Part shown: one piece after another, positions 17,471 through 26,260 of the stretch | Layout of the letters: each line of letters opens with the position of its first letter | Numbering within the stretch: position 1 is the first letter of the stretch | DNA from: an uncultured Bacteroidales bacterium | Lineage (GTDB): Bacteria; Bacteroidota; Bacteroidia; Bacteroidales; UBA932 | Reading direction: 5' to 3' | Length of the DNA stretch: 64,000 bases | Assembly: GCA_900318015.1 (NCBI GenBank) | Contig: ONJB01000010.1 | Coordinates: forward strand, 1-64,000 | The notes under the pieces: model-generated | What the model was told of the DNA's origin: nothing | Seen by the model: the letters and a program-made list of their open reading frames with translations, nothing else | Database searches by the model: none | Position numbers and translations under genes: made by a program

Positions 17471-18265
17471 CTAGACGGCGACGGGGGCTTTGATGGCCGG
17501 CCACGGGTCGTAGCCTTCCAGGGTGAAATCTTCGTACTTGAAATCAAAGAGGGACTTGACGTCCGGGTTCAGCCGCATCCGGGGGAGCGGACGCGGCTCG
17601 CGGGAGAGCTGCATGGCCACCTGCTCGAAGTGGTTCCGGTAGATGTGCGTATCGCCTGTGGTATGGACGAACTCGCCCGGCTGGAGGCCGCACACCTGCG
17701 CGATCATCATCGTGAGAAGCGCGTAGGAGGCGATGTTGAACGGGACGCCCAGGAAGACGTCGGCGCTCCGCTGGTACAGCTGGCAGGAGAGCTTGCCGTC
17801 CGCCACGTAGAACTGGAACAGGCAGTGGCAGGGGGGCAGGGCCATCTGGTCCACCTCGGCGGGGTTCCAGGCGGTCACAAGCATGCGCCGGGAGTCCGGA
17901 TTCCGCCTGATTGTGTCGATGACCATCGAAAGTTGGTCGATGGCCCGTCCATCCGGAGCGGGCCAGGAGCGCCACTGATGGCCATAGACGGGACCCAGAT
18001 TGCCGTCGGCATCGGCCCATTCATCCCAGATCGTGACGCCGTGGTCCTGAAGATACTTGACGTTCGTATCCCCGGCGATGAACCACAGGAGCTCGTAGAT
18101 GATGGACTTCAGATGCACCTTCTTGGTGGTCAGGAGGGGAAAGCCTTCCGACAGGTCGAACCGCATCTGGTAGCCGAACACGCTCTGCGTGCCGGTCCCG
18201 GTCCGGTCCTCCTTCATGACGCCGTGGGCGCGGATATGTCGCAGCAGGTCCAGGTATTGTTTCAT
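17471..18265 (-). CDS. thyA: thymidylate synthase
   Basis: A 264-residue enzyme that methylates dUMP to dTMP using methylenetetrahydrofolate. The start is ATG 18265 ([11 protein letters not shown]), which gives the exact length of the Escherichia coli enzyme; the upstream TTG overlaps the -7 box and is rejected. Landmarks: [13 protein letters not shown] (phosphate-binding Arg), the catalytic Cys in [33 protein letters not shown] (dUMP site) and GDTHIYRNH. It is immediately followed by folA. The -7 box ends only 6 bases before the ATG, so the transcript is probably leaderless or nearly so. Confidence 0.97.
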   Translation of the reverse strand: MKQYLDLLRHIRAHGVMKEDRTGTGTQSVFGYQMRFDLSEGFPLLTTKKVHLKSIIYELLWFIAGDTNVKYLQDHGVTIWDEWADADGNLGPVYGHQWRSWPAPDGRAIDQLSMVIDTIRRNPDSRRMLVTAWNPAEVDQMALPPCHCLFQFYVADGKLSCQLYQRSADVFLGVPFNIASYALLTMMIAQVCGLQPGEFVHTTGDTHIYRNHFEQVAMQLSREPRPLPRMRLNPDVKSLFDFKYEDFTLEGYDPWPAIKAPVAV

Positions 18266-18271
18266 AGGTTG

Positions 18272-18279
18272 CAAATATA
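18272..18279 (-). promoter_or_regulatory. -7 promoter box (TATATTTG) of thyA
   Basis: A perfect TAnnTTTG match on the minus strand ending 6 bases before the thyA ATG. It lies back to back with the galM promoter at 18301, forming a compact divergent promoter. Confidence 0.7.
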
Positions 18280-18300
18280 CGGATAATTCCTAAAAATCCT

Positions 18301-18308
18301 TATATTTG
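18301..18308 (+). promoter_or_regulatory. -7 promoter box (TATATTTG) of galM
   Basis: A perfect TAnnTTTG match 30 bases before the galM ATG at 18339. Confidence 0.7.
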
Positions 18309-18338
18309 TAAGACACGAAACCAAGACACAAAACCGAT

Positions 18339-19385
18339 ATGGAAATCACGAAAGAACTGTGGGCGACCGCCCCGGACGGAAAGGAAATCTTCCGCTATAC
18401 CCTCAAGAACGCCTCCGGCGCTTATGTCCAGCTGGCCAGCATCGGCGCGGCGATCGTCTCGGTCGTCGTTCCGGACAAGGACGGCAAGCTCGGAGATGTC
18501 GTGCTCGGCTATAAGAACCCGCTGGATTACATCGGCGACGGCCCCTGCTGCGGCAAGGTGCCCGGCCGTTTTGCGAACCGGGTCAAGGACGGCAAGTTCA
18601 CGCTGGACGGCAAGGAGTACACGCTCCCCATCAACAACGGCCCCAACCACCTGCACGGCGGTCCGAACGGGTTTGCGAACCAAATCTGGGAGAGCCGCAT
18701 CGAGGGCGACGCCGTGGAGTTCCTGTATTTCTCCGAGGACGGCGAGGCCGGCTATCCCGGCAACCTGAAGGCCGTCGCGCACTATGAGTGGAGCGAGAAC
18801 AACGAGCTCAAGCTCATCCTGACGGCCGAAACGGACGCCCCCACGGTCGTGAACCTCACGAGCCATGTCTATTTCAACCTGGACGGCGAGGCCTCCGGCA
18901 CCGTCCTGGACCACAAGCTGGAGCTGAACGCATCCCAGTACCTACCCACGGACCCGACGCAGATTCCGCTGGGCGAGCCTGCGGACGTCGCCGGCACCCC
19001 GATGGACTTTGTCGAGGCGAAGCGCGTCGGCCAGGACATCCACGCGGATTTCGAGGCCCTGAAGATCGGCAAGGGCTATGACCACTGCTGGCTCATCGAC
19101 GGCGCCATGCCCGGCCAGCTTTCCACCTGCGCGGAGCTCTGGGGCGCAAAGTCCGGCCGCAAGGTGGAGATCCTCACCACGCAGCCGGCCGTGCAGGTCT
19201 ATACCGGCAACTGGCTCAAGGGCAGCCCGACGGGCAAATACGGGCGCGAGTTCGAGGACTATGACGCCATCGCCATCGAGTGCCAGCACACGCCCGACGC
19301 TCCCAACCAGCCCGCCTTCCCCACGACGGTCCTCCGCCCCGGAGAAGCCCTCGAGGAAGCGATCATCTGGGTATTTACCGCTTAA
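18339..19385 (+). CDS. galM: aldose 1-epimerase (galactose mutarotase)
   Basis: A 348-residue enzyme that interconverts alpha and beta anomers of sugars such as galactose, feeding the Leloir pathway that also needs galK (32851-33993 here). Landmarks: GRFANRVKDGKF and NGPNHLHGG near the substrate site, the catalytic-acid His in NLTSHVYFNLDG, and the catalytic-base Glu in IAIECQHTPDAPNQP. There is no signal peptide, so it is cytoplasmic. The gene has its own promoter and is followed by two REP-like hairpins. Confidence 0.93.
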   Translation: MEITKELWATAPDGKEIFRYTLKNASGAYVQLASIGAAIVSVVVPDKDGKLGDVVLGYKNPLDYIGDGPCCGKVPGRFANRVKDGKFTLDGKEYTLPINNGPNHLHGGPNGFANQIWESRIEGDAVEFLYFSEDGEAGYPGNLKAVAHYEWSENNELKLILTAETDAPTVVNLTSHVYFNLDGEASGTVLDHKLELNASQYLPTDPTQIPLGEPADVAGTPMDFVEAKRVGQDIHADFEALKIGKGYDHCWLIDGAMPGQLSTCAELWGAKSGRKVEILTTQPAVQVYTGNWLKGSPTGKYGREFEDYDAIAIECQHTPDAPNQPAFPTTVLRPGEALEEAIIWVFTA

Positions 19386-19389
19386 ACGA

Positions 19390-19416
19390 GATGCCCGGTC
19401 GGAGCCGGGCATGACG
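19390..19416 (+). repeat. 27-bp REP-like hairpin (GAT...ATGACG family), copy 2
   Basis: Stem ATGCCCGG / CCGGGCAT with a 6-base loop, framed by G and GACG. It has the same outer plan as copy 1 but a different stem. It lies 5 bases after galM. Confidence 0.7.
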
Positions 19417-19423
19417 TCCTCCC

Positions 19424-19449
19424 CGTCATTCCGGGCTTGACCCGGAATC
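19424..19449 (-). repeat. 26-bp REP-like hairpin (GAT...ATGACG family), copy 3
   Basis: The exact reverse complement of copy 1 (1109-1134). Its left end overlaps the first base of the stop codon of the next minus-strand gene. It probably helps end both convergent transcripts. Confidence 0.75.
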
Positions 19450-20405
19450 TAAAGATTCGCCAACGCCGTGAGCACCCGCTCCGGCGTTGCGTCTTTCATC
19501 AGGACGGTCTTCTCCGCATCCAGCAGATAGATGGACGGGATCCCGCGGACGTTGTAGATGAGGTCCGTGCGGATGGCGTAGTTGTGATCGTACCCGTTGA
19601 TCCAGTTGGCGGGATAATCGGGGATATGGGCCTTCCAGTCGTCGATTTCCTGGTCGATATAGACATCCACGACCTGAAGGTGGCCGGAAGCGATGAGGGC
19701 CGAGACCTCCGGGGTCGATTCCATGTCCTCCATGATTTCCTGGCAGGCCTGGCAGCCGGGATTGCCGAAGATGAGCACCGTGCGCTCCGCTTTCACGCCG
19801 TAGAGCGTCCGCACCCGGCCGCGGGTGTCGGTGAACGAAAAGTCCGCGGCGGGCGTGCCTACGCGGTTCAGGCTGCACATCCGGGCGTCCCATTCATAGC
19901 CCATCCGGTAGCCGTTGTCGATGAGGTCCGACCGGCCCAGCCGGTCCACGAAATAGTAATACAGGTCCTCGTTGCGGACCGGGGAATTCGGGTCGTACAG
20001 GTAATGCCGCGTCAGGCGGCCCAGCTCTTCGAACACGTTGGAATCCGGGAACTTACGCTCAAAGGCTTCGGCCCGGTCATAGAGGCGGATGACCGCCTGG
20101 GCGCCCGCGTCCGCCGGCAGCTCGCCGAGCAGGCTTGCGAACAGGCCCATCTGGCCCTCCAGCGCCGCCGCCGGCACGCCGTTGACCGTCAGCGAATCAC
20201 AGGCATACACTTTCGTGGTGTCCGTGAACCGGTCCCAGAAATGGGCGGCCGCAAAGCCGGCGCGCTCCTGCGGGTCCACATACATGGACGGAACCTCCAC
20301 CGACGGGAACTCCCGCCGGGCCGGGGCGTCCGAAACGTCCTTCCCGCCCCGCGGCCCGCAGGCGCAGAGAAGGAAGAACAAGAAGTATATCAAATACTTA
20401 CGCAT
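19449..20405 (-). CDS. thioredoxin-like lipoprotein (DUF5106-type N-domain)
   Basis: A 318-residue protein. I start at ATG 20405, giving signal MRKYLIYFLFFLLCAC with lipobox Cys; upstream codons lie in the promoter. Residues about 30-175 form an alpha-helical domain seen in Bacteroidales TlpA-like lipoproteins (DUF5106). Residues about 180-318 are a thioredoxin fold: GTPAADFSFTDTRGRVRTLYG, the active site GNPGCQACQEIM (CxxC) and cis-Pro NVRGIPSIYLLD. It should face the periplasm and act in thiol-disulfide exchange, either reducing or isomerising; the partner is unknown. It is transcribed divergently from the 1,014-residue gene, with back-to-back promoters. Confidence 0.82.
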   Translation of the reverse strand: MRKYLIYFLFFLLCACGPRGGKDVSDAPARREFPSVEVPSMYVDPQERAGFAAAHFWDRFTDTTKVYACDSLTVNGVPAAALEGQMGLFASLLGELPADAGAQAVIRLYDRAEAFERKFPDSNVFEELGRLTRHYLYDPNSPVRNEDLYYYFVDRLGRSDLIDNGYRMGYEWDARMCSLNRVGTPAADFSFTDTRGRVRTLYGVKAERTVLIFGNPGCQACQEIMEDMESTPEVSALIASGHLQVVDVYIDQEIDDWKAHIPDYPANWINGYDHNYAIRTDLIYNVRGIPSIYLLDAEKTVLMKDATPERVLTALANL

Positions 20406-20425
20406 TCTCTTAAAAGATCGCCACA

Positions 20426-20433
20426 CAAAGTTA
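20426..20433 (-). promoter_or_regulatory. -7 promoter box (TAACTTTG), minus strand
   Basis: Matches TAnnTTTG on the minus strand, 20 bases before ATG 20405 of the thioredoxin-like lipoprotein. Confidence 0.6.
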
Positions 20434-20445
20434 CGAAAAAATGGT

Positions 20446-20453
20446 TAGTTTTG
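20446..20453 (+). promoter_or_regulatory. -7 promoter box (TAGTTTTG), near-leaderless
   Basis: Matches TAnnTTTG and ends only 4 bases before ATG 20458, so the transcript would start at or next to the start codon. Confidence 0.6.
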
Positions 20454-20457
20454 TAGT

Positions 20458-23400
20458 ATGAAGCGTTTGCGGACCCTCCTTCTCGCCGCCGGCCTGCTGG
20501 CCGGGACCACCGCCTCGGCCCAGTTCTTCCAGGCCGGATCGGACCCTTTCAGCCGTTGGTCCGAGATGGACACGGAGCATTTCCGCATGATTTATCCCCA
20601 GGGAATGGACTCGCTTGCGCGGGCCTACGTCCTGGACCTGGAGAAATGGCAGCCCACGGTGGGCGCGAGTGCCGGCATGGCCCCCGGCAGCCTGCACTGG
20701 GGCAAGCTGCCCGTCGTCCTGCACCCCTGGAATCCCTATTCCAACGGCTCGGTGGCCTGGGCCCCGAAACGGATGGACCTGTACACCCATCCCGAAGCCT
20801 ACGGCCCCTACCCCCAGTCCTGGATGACGCAGCTGACCACCCACGAATCCCGCCATGTGGCGCAGATGCAGCTGTCTTACCGGCGCCCGTTCAAGTGGGT
20901 GAACTATCTGGTGGGCGAAATGTGGAGCGGCGCCGTGAGCGCCTTCTATACCCCGCCGGTGTTCCTGGAAGGCGACGCCGTCGTCGCGGAAACCGCCCTC
21001 ACTCCCGCCGGCCGCGGGCGCAACGCCGACTTCCTGAACTACTATCACCTCGCGTTCGACAACGGCGACTGGCGCGACTGGTACCAGTGGGTCTACGGTT
21101 CCTTCAAGAAAGCCGGACCGGACTATTACGCGGCCGGGTACATGACCGTCGCGGGCATGCGGTACTTCTACGACCAGCCCGCTTTTACGGCCGATTACTT
21201 CGATTATGTGACCCAGCATCCTTTCCCCGTCGCCAAACTCCAGCATTATATCAAGCAAGTCTCCGGGCAGTCCTTCAAGAAGACCTGGCAAGGCATCATG
21301 GATGGCTTCCACGAAATCTGGGAGCAGGAAGAGGATGCCCGCGCGCCCTTCATGGAAATGGAACAGGTCACGCAGAAGCATGCCTTCGCGACCGACTATT
21401 CGAATGGATCCTGGGTCGACAACGAATACCTCGCCCTCAAGGAGGGAAAAGACCTGGCGCCGCGGCTGGTCCGGATCAACGTGGACGGCTCCGAAGACGA
21501 CCTGGGCCCCTTCGCTTCCAACACCAGCTCCCTCAACCCGGGCGAGCATCGCCTGTTCTGGAGCGAGACCGTCCCCGGAAAACGATGGACCCTGGACGGG
21601 AAATCGGTCATCCGGTCGCTGGAACACAGCGGACGGCGGCGGAACCTCACGACCGAAGGCCGACTGTACAACCCGCAGCCGGGTCCGGGCGGCATCGCGA
21701 CGGTGGAGTATCCGGTCCGGGGCGGCAGCAACCTGGTCCTCATCGACGAGCAGGACGGCCACGAGCTCCTGCGGGTGCCCGCTCCGGCGGGCGTCGAGCT
21801 CGCGGACCCGGCCTGGGTGGACAGCACCATCTACTGCCTGGCCGTAAACGACGGCGGCTACAGCATCTGGTGCCTGAACGGACGCGCGTGGACCTGCGTC
21901 CTGGAGCCCACGCTCCAGGAAATCGAGAACCTGGAAGGGGAGAACCACGTGCTGGACTTCGTGAGTGACCGGAACGGCGTGAAGGAGCTGTACCGGTACG
22001 ACCCGGCCACGGGGCGCGCCTGGCAGCTGACGAACTCGCGCTACGGCGGCACGGACTATTTCTGGCACGACGGCGTGCTCTGGTTCAATTCCATCACGCC
22101 GGAAGGCAATGCCATCTTCAAGGCCACGCCTCCGGAGCCGGTGGAAGTGGACATCCGCGAGGTGCACAAGTACCGGGTGGCGGAAAAGCTGGCGGAGCAG
22201 GAGAAGGCGCTGCTCGCCGAGATTCCGGGTCAAGCCCGGAATGACGTGGCGGTCAGTGCGCCCAAGGCGTATCACAAGGTGCCGCACCTGGTGAAATTCC
22301 ATTCCTGGGCGCCCCTGTATTTCGACTATGACGCCATCGCGTCCATGAGTGGCGACCTGTCGTACGACACGGCATCGCCGGGCCTCATCGGCCTGTTCCA
22401 GAATGACTTGGGGACGGCCTGGGGCACCGTGGGCTATTCCGCGCACCCGGATGCGGACAAGCCGTCGGAATGGCGGCATTCCGGCCACGTCCAGTTCACT
22501 TACACAGGCCTGTATCCCGTCCTGGAGGCAGGGTTCGACCTGTATGACAAGGGCTCCGGCCAATACGGTTTCCAGCGCCGCCTGTACGAGGACAAAGTCG
22601 GCTACACCACGACCCGAAAGGACGTCGGCGGCCCGTTCTGGACCGGTCACATCACCGCCTACATCCCGTTCCGGCACACCCGGAGCGGCATCCAGCGCGG
22701 ATGGGTGCCCCAGGTGAACTGGAGCATTTCGAACAACCTGTTCGACAACGGGACGACGGAACTGACCATGGCCGAGGATATCGTCCACGAAGGGGCGCAC
22801 GCCTCCCTCGTGGGCATCCATCCCGGGGACAACGTGCTGATGCAGTCCCTCCGCGGCTCCGTCCGCGCCTACATGATGCTCCCGACCGCCGAAAGCCAGG
22901 TCTATCCCCGCTGGGGCATCGGCGCAGAAGCGGGCGCCAGCTTCCGTCCCGGGCTCACGTCGGTCTACACCCCGCTCGCCTACGGCTACCTGTACGGCTA
23001 TCTGCCCGGGTTCACCCGGACCCAGGGGCTCCGGCTTTCCGCCCTGGCCCAGGTCCAGCTGCCCTCGGGTGCCCCGTTCGGGGAAAACACCGTCCAGATC
23101 ATGCCGCGCGGATTCACGTCGGCCGAAGGACGAACCGTTGCCCGCGCCTCCGCCGCGCAGCTCCGCCTCACGGCCGATTACGCCATTCCCCTCTATGTGG
23201 GCGACCTGTCCTGGTTCTCCCCCGTGGCCTACATCCAGAACTTCCTCCTGATCCCGCACGTGGACTGGACCGGCTTCGGCGGCGCCCGCAACCGGAAAGG
23301 CGCCACCGATCCCTCTTTCCTCGTGAGCGCCGGCGCGGATTTCACCGTGGAACTGGGCAATCTGGCCTGGGTTCCCTACCCCTGCTCGCTGGGCGTATCC

Positions 23401-23502
23401 GCCTCCTGGCTCGGCGGTCCCTATTTCAAGACCCTGGCGGAATCCGCCCCTGAAGGCCGCAAGCCCTACTACGTAGGTCTTGTCTTCAGCTTCGACATCT
23501 GA
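20458..23502 (+). CDS. HExxH/beta-propeller/outer-membrane barrel protein, paralogue 1
   Basis: A 1,014-residue secreted protein (signal peptide ending TASAQ). An N-terminal domain (about 20-290) holds HESRH, an HExxH zinc motif, in TTHESRHVAQMQL, and further on EGDAVVAET, whose Glu could be the third ligand, as in gluzincin or peptidase-MA folds. Residues about 310-570 have repeated propeller-like strands (GEHRLFWSETVPGKRWTLDG, VEYPVRGGSNLVLID). The C-terminal about 400 residues look like a barrel ending GLVFSFDI. The same plan occurs at 29820-32846. A 26-bp REP-like hairpin is embedded in frame at 22221-22246 and encodes IPGQARND in the propeller-barrel linker. Function is unknown; surface proteolysis is possible. 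Confidence 0.75.
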   Translation: MKRLRTLLLAAGLLAGTTASAQFFQAGSDPFSRWSEMDTEHFRMIYPQGMDSLARAYVLDLEKWQPTVGASAGMAPGSLHWGKLPVVLHPWNPYSNGSVAWAPKRMDLYTHPEAYGPYPQSWMTQLTTHESRHVAQMQLSYRRPFKWVNYLVGEMWSGAVSAFYTPPVFLEGDAVVAETALTPAGRGRNADFLNYYHLAFDNGDWRDWYQWVYGSFKKAGPDYYAAGYMTVAGMRYFYDQPAFTADYFDYVTQHPFPVAKLQHYIKQVSGQSFKKTWQGIMDGFHEIWEQEEDARAPFMEMEQVTQKHAFATDYSNGSWVDNEYLALKEGKDLAPRLVRINVDGSEDDLGPFASNTSSLNPGEHRLFWSETVPGKRWTLDGKSVIRSLEHSGRRRNLTTEGRLYNPQPGPGGIATVEYPVRGGSNLVLIDEQDGHELLRVPAPAGVELADPAWVDSTIYCLAVNDGGYSIWCLNGRAWTCVLEPTLQEIENLEGENHVLDFVSDRNGVKELYRYDPATGRAWQLTNSRYGGTDYFWHDGVLWFNSITPEGNAIFKATPPEPVEVDIREVHKYRVAEKLAEQEKALLAEIPGQARNDVAVSAPKAYHKVPHLVKFHSWAPLYFDYDAIASMSGDLSYDTASPGLIGLFQNDLGTAWGTVGYSAHPDADKPSEWRHSGHVQFTYTGLYPVLEAGFDLYDKGSGQYGFQRRLYEDKVGYTTTRKDVGGPFWTGHITAYIPFRHTRSGIQRGWVPQVNWSISNNLFDNGTTELTMAEDIVHEGAHASLVGIHPGDNVLMQSLRGSVRAYMMLPTAESQVYPRWGIGAEAGASFRPGLTSVYTPLAYGYLYGYLPGFTRTQGLRLSALAQVQLPSGAPFGENTVQIMPRGFTSAEGRTVARASAAQLRLTADYAIPLYVGDLSWFSPVAYIQNFLLIPHVDWTGFGGARNRKGATDPSFLVSAGADFTVELGNLAWVPYPCSLGVSASWLGGPYFKTLAESAPEGRKPYYVGLVFSFDI
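22221..22246 (+). repeat. 26-bp REP-like hairpin inside a reading frame, copy 4
   Basis: Identical to 1109-1134. It lies wholly inside the 1,014-residue gene and is translated (IPGQARND region). The paralogue at 29820-32846 has no such sequence at the aligned position. Confidence 0.8.
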
Positions 23503-23522
23503 CTTTTTCGGGAAATTATTCC

Positions 23523-23530
23523 TATATTTG
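23523..23530 (+). promoter_or_regulatory. -7 promoter box (TATATTTG), near-leaderless
   Basis: A perfect TAnnTTTG match ending 6 bases before ATG 23537. It is the likely promoter of the SurA-like/SurA/OstA cluster. Confidence 0.65.
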
Positions 23531-23536
23531 TAGGCT

Positions 23537-24397
23537 ATGAGGAAATGCGTGCTGCTCATCGCCCTCCTGGCCGTATCGTGCCAGATGGTGCACCGGGTGA
23601 CGGACACGGCCGCCGAACTGTTCGGCGACGCCGTGGTCGCGCGCGTGGGCGAACACCGGCTGATGCGGTCGGAACTGGCGAACTACATCCCCGCCGGCGT
23701 CTCGTCCGAGGACAGCCTGGGACTCGCGCAGCAGTATATCAAGGCCTGGGCGGAAGAGCTCCTGTTCCTGGACATGGCGGAATCCCGCCTCTCCAAGGAG
23801 GAACAGGACGTGTCCAAGGAACTGGAGGAATACCGCCGCACGCTGCTGAAATACCGCTACGAGGAGCGCTACATCAACGAAAGGCTGGACACCCTCATCT
23901 CCGACGAGGAGGTTCGGAACTACTATCAGGAGCATACGGACAAGTTCCTCGTGGAGCGACCCCTCCTGAAAACGCGCTACATGGTCATCCCGGCCGATTC
24001 CCGCAGCCTCAAGAAAATCAAGGAGCTGATGAGTTCGGACGACGCGATGGACGCCATCGCCGCCGACAGCCTGGCCTTCACCGCCGCGCTGCGGTACGTG
24101 GACAGCTCGGACAACTGGATGGACGCCATCCTGCTGGCCCGGGAGCTGGGAACGGACGAGGTGTCCATGATGAAAGCCCTCAAAGGCCGGTTCATCGAAC
24201 TGAAGGGCGACGACGGAAACCTCCGGGTCGCCTGGGTCGTGGATCTCGTGCAGAAAGGGAGCCCCGCTCCGCTGGATTATTGCGCCGAACGCATCAAAGA
24301 TGTCCTGTTAAGCGCCCGGAAACACGAATTGGTGTCCGGTTTGGAACAAGACTTGCTCAAAGATGCGCTTGGCAAAGGAAAATTCGTCATCTATTGA
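23537..24397 (+). CDS. SurA-like periplasmic chaperone lipoprotein without clear rotamase domain
   Basis: A 286-residue protein with a lipoprotein signal (Cys15 in LLAVSC). Residues about 30-130 resemble the SurA N-terminal chaperone region: VVARVGEHRLMRSELANYI, then a helical AWAEELLFLDMAESRLSKEE. The second half follows the parvulin pattern weakly (NYYQEHTDKFLVERPLLKTRYMVI) but lacks a recognisable full PpiC core, so it may have only a chaperone role. It lies directly upstream of a complete SurA-type gene and an OstA-like gene, which points to outer-membrane protein and lipopolysaccharide assembly. The 18-base gap to the next gene suggests an operon. Confidence 0.7.
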   Translation: MRKCVLLIALLAVSCQMVHRVTDTAAELFGDAVVARVGEHRLMRSELANYIPAGVSSEDSLGLAQQYIKAWAEELLFLDMAESRLSKEEQDVSKELEEYRRTLLKYRYEERYINERLDTLISDEEVRNYYQEHTDKFLVERPLLKTRYMVIPADSRSLKKIKELMSSDDAMDAIAADSLAFTAALRYVDSSDNWMDAILLARELGTDEVSMMKALKGRFIELKGDDGNLRVAWVVDLVQKGSPAPLDYCAERIKDVLLSARKHELVSGLEQDLLKDALGKGKFVIY

Positions 24398-24415
24398 AAT
24401 TGGTAATTTGTTGAT

Positions 24416-25792
24416 ATGAAGTTCAGATTTTTCGTCTTCGCAGCGGCCCTGCTTCTCACGACGGGCCTTTCCGCCCAGAAATACCCGGGCGGGCTCGTGG
24501 ACAAGACCGTCGCCGTCGTCGGCAACGAAGTGATCCTCGTCTCGGACATCGAGAGCACTGTGCAGCAGGAGCAGGCCCAGGGCCGGTCTTCTGACCGGGA
24601 CATGCGCTGCACCATCCTGGAACGGATGATGGAGAACAAGATCTTCCTGATGCAGGCCCGCATCGACTCCCTGACCGTCAATTACGACATGGTGGACGGC
24701 GAGCTCACCAACCGCATCGACCAGTACCGCACCTTCCTGGGCGGAGACGAGGAGCTGGAGAAATACTTCGGCAAGCCGCTTTACAAGCTGCGCCAGGAGT
24801 GGCGGCAGATGTTCGAGGAGCAGAGCCTGATCCAGTCGGAGCAGGGCGAGATCGCGGGGCGCATCCCCGAGGTGACGCCCTACGACGTCCAGCAGTTCCT
24901 GGACACCGTCTCCGTCGAGGACCTGCCCGTCGTCCCGATCAAGTACCAGCTGAGCCAGATCTGCATCTATCCGGACCGCGAAGCGGCGGCGATGGCCGTC
25001 AAGGAACGCCTCCTGTCGCTGCGCGAGCGCGTGATCAACGGCGAGCGGTTCGCCACCCTCGCCCGCATCTACTCCGAGGATCCGGGCAGCGCCCGCCGCG
25101 GCGGCGAACTGGGCATGGCGTCCAAGTCCATCTTCTGGCCGGCCTTCTCCGACGCCGCGATGGCCCTGCGCCCGGGCGTCATCTCCCAGATCGTGGAAAC
25201 CCCGGACGGTTACCACATCATCGAGGTCATCGAGAAGAAGGGCGACATGTTCAACGCCCGTCACATCCTCCTCAAGCCTCAATACACCGCGGAAGACCGT
25301 GAAAAGGCCTTCTCCCGCCTGGACAGCCTCCGCACCAAGATCCTGGAAGACGAAATCAAGTTCAACCTCGCCGCCCGCTTCTTCTCCGAGGACCCGGCCA
25401 CCCGTACCAACGGCGGCCAGATGGCCGACCCGGCCACCGGCTCCTCCTATTTCGAGATCGACCAGCTCAAGCCGGCCGACTATGCGGCCATCCAGAACCT
25501 GAAGGAGGGCGAAATCTCCGAGCCCGTGGAATCCACCGATAACGAGGGCTATCAGCAGGGCCGTACCGGCAACACCGTCTACAAGATCATCCGCGTGGAC
25601 AAGATCGTCCCGGCCCATCCGGCCTCGTTCACGAACGACTACGCCGAGCTGCAGGGCCGCGTGCGGGGACTTCGGCAGATGCAGGCGATCGACGAGTTCC
25701 TGGAAAAGAAGATCAAGGAGACCTACATCGTGATCGACCCGATGTACAAGGAGTGCTCCTTCAGCCGGGATATCTGGCACGAAAAGTTCTGA
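24416..25792 (+). CDS. surA: peptidyl-prolyl isomerase SurA-type, two parvulin domains
   Basis: A 458-residue periplasmic protein (signal peptide ending LSAQ). The N-terminal chaperone domain starts DKTVAVVGNEVILVSDIE. Two PpiC/parvulin domains follow. The first (about 175-280) has YSEDPGSARRGGELGMASK and ETPDGYHIIEVIEKKGDMF; the second (about 283-400) has ARHILLKPQYT and FFSEDPATRTNGGQMADP. The layout, chaperone domain then two rotamase domains, is that of SurA, which escorts unfolded barrel proteins to BAM. The operon with a SurA-like lipoprotein and an OstA-like protein supports this. Which of the two rotamase domains is active cannot be decided here. Confidence 0.88.
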   Translation: MKFRFFVFAAALLLTTGLSAQKYPGGLVDKTVAVVGNEVILVSDIESTVQQEQAQGRSSDRDMRCTILERMMENKIFLMQARIDSLTVNYDMVDGELTNRIDQYRTFLGGDEELEKYFGKPLYKLRQEWRQMFEEQSLIQSEQGEIAGRIPEVTPYDVQQFLDTVSVEDLPVVPIKYQLSQICIYPDREAAAMAVKERLLSLRERVINGERFATLARIYSEDPGSARRGGELGMASKSIFWPAFSDAAMALRPGVISQIVETPDGYHIIEVIEKKGDMFNARHILLKPQYTAEDREKAFSRLDSLRTKILEDEIKFNLAARFFSEDPATRTNGGQMADPATGSSYFEIDQLKPADYAAIQNLKEGEISEPVESTDNEGYQQGRTGNTVYKIIRVDKIVPAHPASFTNDYAELQGRVRGLRQMQAIDEFLEKKIKETYIVIDPMYKECSFSRDIWHEKF

Positions 25793-25799
25793 TCGCACC

Positions 25800-26258
25800 G
25801 TGCGGCGGACGCTCGCATATCTCTTCCTGACGGCGCTGTCCCTCCTGGGGGCGGCGGCCGTTTCCGTCAGGGCCCAGGAGCGGAAAGACTCGCTGGTGAC
25901 CCTGGTGAGCGCGAAGTCGGCCCAGCTCATCGAGCGGGGCGGAGAGAGCTTCCGCAAGGTCACGGGTCCCGCCCGCTTCCTGCATAACAACACCTATCTC
26001 CTGTGCGACTCGGCCCTGTGGAACGTGACGACGAACATCATCGACGCCGTCGGCCATGTCCAGATCATCCAGGACCGCACCCGCCTGAGCTCCGGCTCCC
26101 TGCAGTACGTGGTGGACGACGACCTCGCGAAATTCCGCGGCGGCCTCGTCCAGCTGGAGGACAAGGACAAGAACACCCTGCGCACCCGCTACCTGGACTA
26201 CAACACCAAGGACTCCGTCGCCATCTTCCAGGCCTGTTCGTCTTCAACGACCAGGTGA
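25800..26258 (+). CDS. OstA/LptA-like protein, N-terminal part before a frameshift
   Basis: 152 residues in this frame, from a GTG start at 25800, 7 bases after the surA stop. There is a signal peptide MRRTLAYLFLTALSLLGAAA ending VRAQ. The mature part has OstA-like beta-jellyroll features: SAKSAQLIERGGESFRKVTG, NNTYLLCDSALWNVTTNIID, GHVQIIQDRTRLSSGSLQYV. After DSVAIFQ the frame turns to nonsense and stops at 26258, while the next frame continues LFVFNDQVNMYMD. A single missing G near 26231 would rejoin them as IFQ-GLFVFNDQ. So this and 26261-28552 are one gene split by a frameshift. Role: lipopolysaccharide transport across the periplasm, by family. Confidence 0.78.
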   Translation: MRRTLAYLFLTALSLLGAAAVSVRAQERKDSLVTLVSAKSAQLIERGGESFRKVTGPARFLHNNTYLLCDSALWNVTTNIIDAVGHVQIIQDRTRLSSGSLQYVVDDDLAKFRGGLVQLEDKDKNTLRTRYLDYNTKDSVAIFQACSSSTTR

Positions 26259-26260
26259 AC

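Noticed and set aside
18266-18274. A TTG start three codons upstream of thyA.
   Set aside because: It lies in the -7 box, and the ATG at 18265 gives the standard 264-residue length.
20431-23607. A 1,058-residue open frame on the minus strand opposite the HExxH-barrel gene.
   Set aside because: It has no signal peptide or domain and reads as Gly/Arg/His-rich antisense translation; the plus-strand frame is paralogous to another gene.
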